Assembly (NCBI GenBank): GCA_036734085.1
Contig: DAIMZF010000002.1
Location: forward strand, 38,510 to 102,509
From: J038 sp036734085
GTDB lineage: Bacteria; Chloroflexota; Anaerolineae; Aggregatilineales; Phototrophicaceae
Length of the DNA: 64,000 nt
Direction: 5' to 3'
Shown here: positions 57,040 through 64,000 of the stretch, piece after piece
How positions within the stretch are numbered: the stretch's first letter is position 1
Layout: every line of letters starts with the position of its first letter
Program-made: the position numbers and the translations under genes
The notes under the pieces: generated by a model
Database searches by the model: none
What the model was told of the DNA's origin: nothing
The model's input: only the letters and a program-made list of their open reading frames with translations

Positions 57040-58158
57040 ATGATGAGTCGTATTTTTATCAACTATCGCAGGCAGGATAGCGAAGGATATGTCGGGCGGT
57101 TATATGACCACCTCAGCCAGTATTTTGACGCACAGGATATTTTTATAGATGTGGTCAATATTGAGCCAGGTGTGGATTTTGTCGCCAAGCTGGATGAAGC
57201 CGTCGCTAACTGTGATGTTTTTGTCGCTGTTATCGGCACAAGTTGGCTGAATGTCCCCAATGAAGACGGCCAACCCCGCCTTGCCCAATGGAATGACTTT
57301 GTGCGCCTGGAGATTGCCGCCGCGCTCAAGCACGAAAAATTTATCATCCCTGTTCTGGTAGGGCAAGCCATTATGCCCAATATGCACCATCTTCCAGAGG
57401 ATATTCAGGGGTTAGCCCGCCGTAACGCCATCACTTTACGCCATGCCGCATTCCCGGAAGATGTAAAGCGTCTGGCCGATGCCATCCGTTCCGCGACGAT
57501 TGATGCCAAACGCAAAACGAACGCCTTAACGCCCTTAAAGCCTGCGGTAGATGCAAACATCCTCATCGAGCGTGAAGCCGCAATAAAAAAACTTCGTATG
57601 GAACTCGTCGGGGCGATGGAGTCACCCCTGTATCAATATCGCACGGAGAATCGCTACTATCCGGTGTTGGGTGCAGGCAATGTGAATGCCAATATTTTAT
57701 TTATCGGCGAAGCGCCAAGCAAGTATGATGCGGAAGTCGGGCAACCGTTTCAGGGGCCATCGGGTGATGTACTCAATGAGATGTTTACCTTGATTGGCCT
57801 CAAGCGTGATGATGTTTATATGACCAATGTTGTGATGGACAGACTGCCAGACAACCGTGACCCTCAACCGGCAGAAATTGCGTTTTACCGCCCATTTGTT
57901 GATAGTCTGCTGGATATTATTCAGCCGGTAGTGTATGTGACATTGGGGCGCTTTGCGATGTCTCACATCCTACATAAGTTTAATTCGCCGGAAAAGAAAG
58001 CAAAGATAAGCCAGCAACGCGGCAAACTGATGAAAGCATCCGTCAGTTATGGTGATGTGTATATCGTGCCGCTTTATCACCCCGCAGTGGTACTTTACCG
58101 TGCCAGCGATAAGGAGATTTTCCGCAAAGATTTTGAGAAGCTCAGGCTGTTTATGTAG
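57040..58158 (+). CDS. TIR domain fused to a uracil-DNA-glycosylase-like domain
   Basis: 372 residues. A TIR domain at 1-150 shows RIFINYRRQDS, GRLYDHLSQYF, CDVFVAVIGTSWL and NDFVRLEIAAAL, with Glu91 at the position of the NAD-cleaving glutamate. After a charged linker (151-195), residues 196-372 match a family-4 type UDG: FIGEAPSKYDAEVGQPF (221-237), GPSG, LGRFAMSHIL and YHPAVVLYR (346-354). The four cysteines that hold the Fe-S cluster in family 4 are all absent (Asp267 and Tyr283 fall near two expected positions). Likely roles are TIR as NADase effector and UDG-like part as DNA or nucleotide sensor; this is inference. AAGGGGGC precedes tandem ATGs. Its end overlaps the convergent gene by 8 bases. 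Confidence 0.82.
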   Translation: MMSRIFINYRRQDSEGYVGRLYDHLSQYFDAQDIFIDVVNIEPGVDFVAKLDEAVANCDVFVAVIGTSWLNVPNEDGQPRLAQWNDFVRLEIAAALKHEKFIIPVLVGQAIMPNMHHLPEDIQGLARRNAITLRHAAFPEDVKRLADAIRSATIDAKRKTNALTPLKPAVDANILIEREAAIKKLRMELVGAMESPLYQYRTENRYYPVLGAGNVNANILFIGEAPSKYDAEVGQPFQGPSGDVLNEMFTLIGLKRDDVYMTNVVMDRLPDNRDPQPAEIAFYRPFVDSLLDIIQPVVYVTLGRFAMSHILHKFNSPEKKAKISQQRGKLMKASVSYGDVYIVPLYHPAVVLYRASDKEIFRKDFEKLRLFM

Positions 58159-59713
58159 GCTTCCGCCCCCAGCCACCCCCGCCGGGTGTCTGGATCGTGA
58201 GCTTGTCGCCTGCCTGCACCTGCAGAGTATGCTTGGCTGGAATGTCTACCGCATGACCTTCATGATGCAGTGTGTTCTTACCCTGCTGACCTGTCTCACC
58301 GCCATGTAAACCGTAAGGGGCATGGCGGCGGCGCTCACTGTTTACCGTGACGGTGGCAGGAGCCAAAAATTCGTATATCCGCAGAATGCCATCCCCGCCG
58401 TGATATTGCCCCATCCCGCCGCTACCTTCACGCAAAGCGTAAGCCAATACCCGCAACGGGAGCGCGTACTCTAAGGCCTCAACAGGCGTATTCAGTGTGT
58501 TGGTCATGTGGCTGTGCCGTCCACTCAGGCCATTCCCCTGCGGATTTGCACCGTGCCCACCGCCGATGGTCTCGTAGTACACAAATTGCTGGCCGTTCAG
58601 CACGCCACCCACAGTTAAGTTATTCATCGTGCCTTGGCTAGCCGCCGGGATTTTATCCGGCAGGGCTTGTGCCAGTGCGCCAAGCACCGCATCCACAATG
58701 CGCTGGCTGGTCTCCGTATTGCCCACCGCCACCGCCGCCGGAAAAACTGGATTGAGTACGCTTCCCTCTGTCGTGATGACCGTTACAGGTTCAAAGCAAC
58801 CATGATTCATCGGAATATCGTCTTCGGCCAGCAGGCGTACACAATACCATGTTGCGGAGCGTACAATCGCCTCTACTGCGTTGACGTTTCCGGCGACTTG
58901 CGCCGCACTCCCGGTAAAGTCTACCGTCATCGCGGAACCTGTGACATGAACAGCCACCCGAATCGGGATGTCAAGCTCTGTTTGGCCGTCGCCTTCTAAA
59001 ACATCTTCAAACTGGTAAATACCGTCTGGAATATTCGCAATCGTCGCCTGTGTCATGCGTTGTGCATAGTCGATGAGCGCATCGGCATGTTCTGCGGTGC
59101 GCTCGATGCCTTGCTCCACCAGAATATCAAGCAAGCGGTTAATCCCGGCACGGTGGGCGGCTAATTGCGCCTCAATATCGCCGATTCGCTCTTCTGGCGC
59201 ACGGCTATTCGCGGTGATGATGTTCAGCACGCCATCGTTAAACCAACCGCTCAGCACCAGTTTAACCGGCGGGATGATAACGCCTTCCTGATATAACTCA
59301 GTACTATTCGGCAACGATCCGGGCGACATGCCGCCGATGTCCGCATGATGGGCACGACTGGCGACATAGTAAAGTAGCTCACCCCCTGCAAAAATGGGGG
59401 AGACCATTGTAATATCCGGCAGATGAGTGCCGCCGTGATAGGGGTCATTCAGCACAATAACATCACCCGGCATGTGTTCTTCAAAGGCGCGGATGGCATA
59501 ACTAACGGACGCAGGCATACTGCCCAGATGCACCGGGATGTGTGCCGCCTGTGCCACCATGCGCCCGGCTTGGTCAAACAACGCACAGCTAAAATCCAGC
59601 CGTTCGCGGATGTTAGGACTCAGTGCCGCACGTTGCAGGGTAACGCCCATTTCTTCCGCAACGGAGGCAAACAGATTTTTAAACACTTCTAGGCTGATGG
59701 CGTCTGCTGGCAT
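58151..59713 (-). CDS. Hydantoinase B/oxoprolinase family protein (HyuB)
   Basis: 520 residues, normal for the HyuB subunit. Signatures are RAALSPNIRERLDFSCALFD (27-46), AHIPVHLGSMP (57-67), DVIVLNDPYHGGTHLPD (84-100) and SRAHHADIGGMSPGS (118-132), with a Gly-rich C-terminus (GEGSGGMGQYHGGDG-like, ending PGGGGWG). It normally works with HyuA in ATP-dependent opening of hydantoin, 5-oxoproline or acetophenone-like rings. No HyuA gene lies within the window on either side, so it is orphaned here or the partner is elsewhere. The 3' ends of this gene and the TIR-UDG gene overlap tail to tail. Confidence 0.9.
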   Translation of the reverse strand: MPADAISLEVFKNLFASVAEEMGVTLQRAALSPNIRERLDFSCALFDQAGRMVAQAAHIPVHLGSMPASVSYAIRAFEEHMPGDVIVLNDPYHGGTHLPDITMVSPIFAGGELLYYVASRAHHADIGGMSPGSLPNSTELYQEGVIIPPVKLVLSGWFNDGVLNIITANSRAPEERIGDIEAQLAAHRAGINRLLDILVEQGIERTAEHADALIDYAQRMTQATIANIPDGIYQFEDVLEGDGQTELDIPIRVAVHVTGSAMTVDFTGSAAQVAGNVNAVEAIVRSATWYCVRLLAEDDIPMNHGCFEPVTVITTEGSVLNPVFPAAVAVGNTETSQRIVDAVLGALAQALPDKIPAASQGTMNNLTVGGVLNGQQFVYYETIGGGHGANPQGNGLSGRHSHMTNTLNTPVEALEYALPLRVLAYALREGSGGMGQYHGGDGILRIYEFLAPATVTVNSERRRHAPYGLHGGETGQQGKNTLHHEGHAVDIPAKHTLQVQAGDKLTIQTPGGGGWGRKPT

Positions 59714-59758
59714 AGGGTCTTCTCAACAGGGCTTAGTAGGCAAAATAAAGATTTGTTT

Positions 59759-59809
59759 TCCGGCTTATTGTCATCACCATCATGATGAGGACAACAAGCC
59801 GGATTTTTT
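59759..59809 (+). terminator. Plus-oriented terminator hairpin between two minus-strand genes
   Basis: TCCGGCTT (59759-59766) pairs with AAGCCGGA (59796-59803), and TTGTC (59768-59772) with GACAA (59790-59794). The top contains CATCATGATG. Six T follow on the plus strand (59804-59809). On the minus strand the hairpin has no T-run. No plus-strand gene lies between 58158 and here. Confidence 0.6.
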
Positions 59810-59886
59810 ATAGGGCAATCTGTGTCATGCCCTATTTGCGTTGTATGCTATGGCGTTATTGTACCGCGTTTTTAGCTGGCACGTTT

Positions 59887-60480
59887 TTAACCAGCAGTTG
59901 CTTTGGCCGCCAATGCCTGCTGGCGAACATCGCGGAATTGTTCATAATGCCCTACTTCATGCGATAGCCCGAATAGATACGCCGCCGGCGCGTTCATCGG
60001 CCCAAATCGCTCGATAAAGCGTTCCGACAGGACACGGTAGACATCCAAAAAGGGTACATCCGGCCATGTATCCAGATACGCCAGTCGCATCCGGCGGCTT
60101 TCTTCCAGACGTTGTACACATTGGGCATGGGTGGTGATGTCGCGCCATGCTGTCTCATAACGCGGACGCTCCGCCGCCGCGATGCCCCGCGCTAACAGAG
60201 AGCTAAATGCCGCGCCTTCCTCACTGCTGGCGGTAACATGCACGACGAGATGCGCCAGGCTCCAGCCGATTTTTTCCTCACCTTCGATAGCATACGGGTC
60301 ATCTGCTTCCGGGTCGATGGGGTCAAAAGTGACATCAGCGTCATTAAGTCCATGAATGAAGCTCAATAATGTGTTGATGCTTTCATTCGTCATTGCACGT
60401 AAATCATCTAAGGTGTAGTCTTTGGCGAATTCTAGCACTTTCACATCGCCTTTTTGTACAGGGGTAAAGTCTGGTAACAC
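59887..60480 (-). CDS. DinB-family protein
   Basis: 197 residues, four-helix bundle of the DinB/YfiT superfamily. Metal-binding histidines are suggested by WSLAHLVVHV (about 94-103) and SHEVGHYEQF (174-183). Members act as thiol-dependent transferases, mycothiol or bacillithiol S-transferases, or are uncharacterised. The first 25 residues and an acidic loop (53-70) are extra to the core. The start is GTG with GAGG upstream. Alone in its transcription unit, without adjacent thiol biosynthesis genes; function unknown. Confidence 0.82.
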   Translation of the reverse strand: MLPDFTPVQKGDVKVLEFAKDYTLDDLRAMTNESINTLLSFIHGLNDADVTFDPIDPEADDPYAIEGEEKIGWSLAHLVVHVTASSEEGAAFSSLLARGIAAAERPRYETAWRDITTHAQCVQRLEESRRMRLAYLDTWPDVPFLDVYRVLSERFIERFGPMNAPAAYLFGLSHEVGHYEQFRDVRQQALAAKATAG

Positions 60481-60688
60481 GGGTTCCTCTTTCTTGTTTG
60501 GTCTTTGCCTTCTGGAATGTTATATGGCGTCTTGACGCTTTTAAGAGGGCTAAGATTACACTGCGAAATTTAGTACCTAGTGAGCGTCTTTGCCACATAG
60601 CCCACGACTAATCAGTGGCGGATGTAATCAAACTGTGGTTAAATTACCCGCAATAAATAGAATTTGGACAGTTAAGGAACGGCAAACG

Positions 60689-62749
60689 ATGCTGACATCT
60701 GTTGAAAAAATAATCTTTTTTCTGCTGGCTTTAATGGCAATTGGGGCGGCTTATAGCGGCTTCCGCGAAGTTTGGCTGGTGATTAATCGCGGAGAGGGCA
60801 AGCTCCACCTGAATAATCTGCCTAAACGCGCATGGACAGCGCTCCGCGTTTATATGACCCAGAGTACCACACTCAAGACGCGCACCGTGACGAGCCTTAT
60901 CCATCTGGCTGTTGTGTGGGGGTTTACCTATTATTTTCTCATCAACGCGCTGGATGTGCTGATTGGCTACATCAACGGCTTTGAGGGTACGCTTAAGAGC
61001 TTTGGCATCCTTTATGATGTTTACCGCTTGTTGGGTGATGTGCTGAGCATTGCCGTCATCGCCGGGGTGAGTTACTTCATCGTGCGGCGTTTGTACCTGC
61101 CCAGTAAAAAAGAATTGCAATATCACGATAATATCTTGTTACATCCTAAAGTGAAGCAAGGCTCAGTCTTTAACGATTCGATGATTGTCGCCGGATTTAT
61201 CCTCATACACGTCGGCGCGCGGTTTTTAGGGGAGGCGGTGGTCGTCGTCCAGCAATACAACGGCGCGGATTTGTGGATGCCGTTCGCCACATTGGTTTCG
61301 CCCCTGTTCGCTGGCATGAGCGCGGACGGCTTAGAAGTCATGCGGCATCTGTTCTGGTGGTTGGCATTGGGCGGCATTCTGCTATTCCTGCCCTACTTCC
61401 CATATACCAAGCACGCGCACCTGTTCATGGCTCCGTTGAACTTCCTCACCCGCCCGGAACGCACCTCATTGGGCGAGATGGAAAAACTGGACTTTGAAGA
61501 CGACGAGAAAGAGCAATTCGGTGCGGCAAACCTGGAGCATCTAACCAAGACCAATATCTTCGACGGCTTCGCGTGTATTATGTGCAATCGCTGTCAGGAC
61601 GTGTGCCCAGCATATATCACGGGTAAGGAATTATCGCCCGCCGCTTACGAAGTCAACAAACGCTTTTTGATTAAAGACCAGATGATTAATCTCTCCAATG
61701 GCGAGGCCAGCCTTGCGCCTCTAATCGGCTCTGCTATTAGCGAGTCTGCGGTGTGGGCGTGTACATCCTGCGGAGCGTGTGTGGATATTTGCCCTGTCGG
61801 GAATGAACCGATGCTGGATATTCTGGACATCCGCCGCAATCAAGTGCTGGTGGAAGGCGAATTCCCCGCCGAGCTACAGACCGCCTTTAATGGGATGGAG
61901 CGTCAGGGCAACCCCTGGCAAATTGGCGAAGCACGCTTCCGGTGGGCTAATGGGCTGGATTTTGACGTGCCAACCGTTGAAGAAAATCCCGGCTTTGAGG
62001 TTTTGTACTGGGTGGGATGTGCGGCTAGCTATGACCCACGCGCCCAACTGACTGCCCGTTCATTAGTGAAGATTATGCACAAAGCAGGCGTGAACTTTGC
62101 CGTGCTGGGCGACGCGGAAACCTGCACAGGGGATAGCGCCCGCCGTGCCGGGAACGAGTTCTTGTACCAGGAACTCGCCGCCGCCAATGTGGAAACACTT
62201 AACGCGGTAAAACCGCCGCGTATTGTGGTCACATGCCCGCACTGCTTCCACAATATTGCCAAAGAGTATCATCAGTTTGGCGGCGATTATGATGTGGTAC
62301 ATCACACGGAGTTAATTGAAGAACTCATCTCTGCGGGGCGTGTGCCGTTAGAGGCTGTGCCCGCCAATGCACCAAATGTGACCTTCCACGACCCATGCTA
62401 TCTAGGGCGGCATAATGACATCGTACAAGCACCGCGCAACGTGCTAAAGGCGCTGAATGGTGGCGAACAGCTTATCGAGATGCCACGCACCATGCGTAAT
62501 TCGCTGTGCTGTGGGGCAGGCGGGGCGCAGTTCTGGAAGGAAGAAGAACACGGGGATAAAGCGGTCAACATTGAGCGTTACGAAGAAGCCACCCATACTG
62601 GCGCGGAGGTTGTCGCGGTAGGATGTCCCTTTTGTATGCAGATGTTTGAATCCGCAAAATCAGAAATCCCTGACGGGCCAATCGTGAAAGATGTGGCGGA
62701 ACTTATCGCAGAACGTCTGCGCGATAGCGAGCCTATCGCCGGAGATTAA
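60689..62749 (+). CDS. EtfD/FadF-like membrane Fe-S oxidoreductase
   Basis: 686 residues from ATG 60689 (AAGGAA upstream); the frame opens 33 residues earlier without homology. An N-terminal membrane domain of about five to six helices (1-245), NarI-like, probably binds heme. Two [4Fe-4S] ferredoxin motifs follow: Cys296/299/302/306 and Cys358/361/364/368. C-terminal CCG (HdrD/GlpC-like) motifs are TCPHCF, HDPCYLGRHN, SLCCGAGG and GCPFCMQMF. The layout matches Bacillus FadF and mycobacterial EtfD, which pass electrons from ETF and fatty acid oxidation to menaquinone. No etfAB genes are adjacent; the role is inferred from architecture. Confidence 0.87.
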   Translation: MLTSVEKIIFFLLALMAIGAAYSGFREVWLVINRGEGKLHLNNLPKRAWTALRVYMTQSTTLKTRTVTSLIHLAVVWGFTYYFLINALDVLIGYINGFEGTLKSFGILYDVYRLLGDVLSIAVIAGVSYFIVRRLYLPSKKELQYHDNILLHPKVKQGSVFNDSMIVAGFILIHVGARFLGEAVVVVQQYNGADLWMPFATLVSPLFAGMSADGLEVMRHLFWWLALGGILLFLPYFPYTKHAHLFMAPLNFLTRPERTSLGEMEKLDFEDDEKEQFGAANLEHLTKTNIFDGFACIMCNRCQDVCPAYITGKELSPAAYEVNKRFLIKDQMINLSNGEASLAPLIGSAISESAVWACTSCGACVDICPVGNEPMLDILDIRRNQVLVEGEFPAELQTAFNGMERQGNPWQIGEARFRWANGLDFDVPTVEENPGFEVLYWVGCAASYDPRAQLTARSLVKIMHKAGVNFAVLGDAETCTGDSARRAGNEFLYQELAAANVETLNAVKPPRIVVTCPHCFHNIAKEYHQFGGDYDVVHHTELIEELISAGRVPLEAVPANAPNVTFHDPCYLGRHNDIVQAPRNVLKALNGGEQLIEMPRTMRNSLCCGAGGAQFWKEEEHGDKAVNIERYEEATHTGAEVVAVGCPFCMQMFESAKSEIPDGPIVKDVAELIAERLRDSEPIAGD

Positions 62750-62767
62750 ACAGCGTTTATGATGTGT

Positions 62768-62802
62768 GTGGGGGGATGATGCACTGTCATCTATCCCTCC
62801 AC
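62768..62802. terminator. Hairpin after the Fe-S oxidoreductase gene
   Basis: GTGGGGGGAT (62768-62777) pairs with ATCCCTCCAC (62793-62802) with one wobble, extended by GATG/CATC. It starts 18 bases after the stop codon. No T-run follows, so it may be a transcript-end or stability structure. Confidence 0.45.
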
Positions 62803-62925
62803 CATTACAGAAAAACAACCCGTCTACATCGCCCCACCTGTAAAAAATCGTGAACAGTCGCTTGATTTTCCGGCATGAATAGAGTGAAATAGGTAGATAG
62901 TGGCAAATTATTGAAGGTGATGCTT

Positions 62926-63960
62926 GTGAAACGTCGTTTATTTTACGCGCTAATGTTTGTGCTAACACTGCCTGCGGTGGTCATCGCACAGGTGACAGGG
63001 GGAAATGGGGCGTGCCCTGCAATTGTGGAAACCGCCCTGCAAGCCGCAGACCAGTTCTGTAGTGCTACCGGGCGTAACCAGATTTGCTACGGAAATATTC
63101 TGCTTAACGCGACCTCACAGAGCGAACTCAGCGTTAGCTTTGACCAGGTCGGCGACATCACCGATGTGCTGAATTTATCGACCTTGCGTGTTTCCCCGAT
63201 GGATGAAGTCACGGGGGAATGGGGCGTGGCGATTATGCGCCTGCAAGCCAGCCTGCCGGATACATTGCCCGGCCAGAACGTAACCTTCATCCTGTTTGGT
63301 GATGTGGAACTTGTCAGCAATGTAACGCCGGAGCAGATTGAAAGCGGCGAGTATCAGCCGATGCAGTCCTTTTACTTAACAACCGGCATTGGTGACGCCC
63401 GTTGCCGCGAAGCCCCCGAAAGCGGAATGCTGGTGCAAACGCCGCGTGGTGTGGGTGAGGTTAACTTTGTGGTCAACGAAGTAGAAGTGAGCATGGGGTC
63501 TACAATTTTGTTTCAGGCGGGCACACGGCAAAATCTCGATGTGACCGCGCTGGAAGGCTCCGCTGTGCTAAAAGCCCAGAATGATAATGTTGTTTACCCG
63601 GTACTCGCCGGAATGCAGTTTAATATGACGATTGTGCCAGATACCTACCGCCTTATCCCTGTGCCGGAATTGCCTAGTGCCTATGATTTGTCACGGTTGG
63701 AGGCATTGCCGCTGTCATTATTAGACCGCCCGATTGAGATTCGACAACCTTTAGACAAGACAGAACTTGACTCCATCATCGCCCGCCTTGAAAACGGTGA
63801 AGCCGTATGTGGTGATGAGGACTATCTGCCAGCGTGTGAAAATTTGCCACTGAATGCAGGGGGAACCCCGTGCGTGTTGCCGGATGCGGAAGGCAATCGC
63901 CCGGAAGGGGTGGACGAGAGTCGTCCCCTGTGTGATGTTGATGCACTGGATGAATTTTGA
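62926..63960 (+). CDS. Secreted FecR-like protein
   Basis: 344 residues from GTG 62926, chosen because GAAGG lies 8 bases upstream; ATG 62920 or TTG 62911 would place the site inside or too near the start. The signal peptide is about residues 3-22 (FYALMFVLTLPAVVIAQ). The domain has paired cysteines (CPAIVETALQAADQFCSATG and QICYGNILLN) and then a FecR-like beta region (about 165-235: MLVQTPRGVGEVNFVVNE, VSMGSTILFQAG, VTALEGSAVL). The C-terminus (300-344) is Cys/Asp/Pro-rich. It is probably a surface protein; the FecR similarity is structural and no sigma factor is adjacent. Confidence 0.7.
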   Translation: MKRRLFYALMFVLTLPAVVIAQVTGGNGACPAIVETALQAADQFCSATGRNQICYGNILLNATSQSELSVSFDQVGDITDVLNLSTLRVSPMDEVTGEWGVAIMRLQASLPDTLPGQNVTFILFGDVELVSNVTPEQIESGEYQPMQSFYLTTGIGDARCREAPESGMLVQTPRGVGEVNFVVNEVEVSMGSTILFQAGTRQNLDVTALEGSAVLKAQNDNVVYPVLAGMQFNMTIVPDTYRLIPVPELPSAYDLSRLEALPLSLLDRPIEIRQPLDKTELDSIIARLENGEAVCGDEDYLPACENLPLNAGGTPCVLPDAEGNRPEGVDESRPLCDVDALDEF

Positions 63961-64000
63961 AATTCTGCTGTCACGATTCTTGCTGATAATCTGTATTTTA

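Noticed and set aside
59811..59834. TAGGGCA...TGCCCTA 7-bp inverted repeat after the DinB gene
   Set aside because: Short stem, and no T-run on the minus strand where a terminator would be needed.
1..64000. CRISPR arrays, tRNA or rRNA genes, insertion sequences, prophage
   Set aside because: No regularly spaced direct repeats, cloverleaf-like segments, rRNA motifs, transposase or integrase motifs were found by reading. A tRNA covariance scan was not possible, so a single missed tRNA cannot be fully excluded.

Overview
The window is 64 kb of a draft bacterial chromosome, densely coding, with a run of 100 N inside one gene (56242-56341) that marks a scaffold join of unknown true size. No rRNA, tRNA, CRISPR array, transposase or integrase was recognised. 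The gene set points to a member of the Chloroflexota, probably an Anaerolineae-like lineage. This rests on several traits seen together: a huge GAF-rich histidine kinase, SH3-plus-glycoside-hydrolase secreted proteins, a RodZ-like protein with Thr/Pro repeats, several ArnT/PMT-type membrane glycosyltransferases, a PATAN/Ras-like GTPase pair, and no lipopolysaccharide or outer-membrane genes. The assignment is inference; no marker phylogeny could be run.

Layout. 1-5.4 kb: end of a phosphofructokinase gene, an SDR oxidoreductase, a small acidic protein, a D-2-hydroxyacid dehydrogenase, FabI enoyl-ACP reductase and the biotin transporter BioY. 5.5-11.3 kb: xseA-xseB on the plus strand, facing a minus-strand run of murJ, a YgjP-type metallopeptidase, a DUF402 protein, thiamine pyrophosphokinase and an alpha/beta hydrolase without its serine nucleophile. 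11.4-20.5 kb: a signalling block made of a 2566-residue histidine kinase with about 11 GAF domains between two response regulators. 20.6-25.4 kb: a two-gene unit with a homologue of cyanobacterial long-chain acyl-ACP reductase and a hexapeptide-repeat protein, then an operon of PATAN protein, Ras-like GTPase and alpha/beta hydrolase.

25.5-38.5 kb: envelope and secreted functions. These are a DUF3048 lipoprotein, a secreted SH3-SGNH hydrolase, RNase Z, an ArnT-like glycosyltransferase, a CopD-like membrane protein and four tandem, clearly related GH-A-clan glycoside hydrolases. 38.6-46.9 kb: crotonase, methyltransferase and lipoprotein, then pheS-pheT behind a well-preserved phenylalanine T-box leader. 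Divergent from that leader lies a small-ORF region with an excisionase-like HTH protein, followed by an HNH endonuclease. 47.1-51.5 kb: an ABC-2 transporter with two permeases and a glycine-rich protein. 51.5-55.1 kb: rimO, a RodZ-like gene and rplI. 55.3-64 kb: a gapped PMT-type protein, a TIR-domain protein fused to a uracil-DNA-glycosylase-like domain, an orphan hydantoinase B, a DinB-family protein, an EtfD/FadF-like Fe-S oxidoreductase and a secreted FecR-like protein.

The best candidate for an undescribed system is the TIR-UDG fusion at 57040-58158. It keeps the TIR glutamate and the glycosylase binding motifs but has lost every expected Fe-S cysteine. Second is the LbH/acyl-ACP-reductase pair at 20599-23024. 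Third are the small-ORF transcription units at 45.3-46.4 kb, whose ORFs are under 60 codons.
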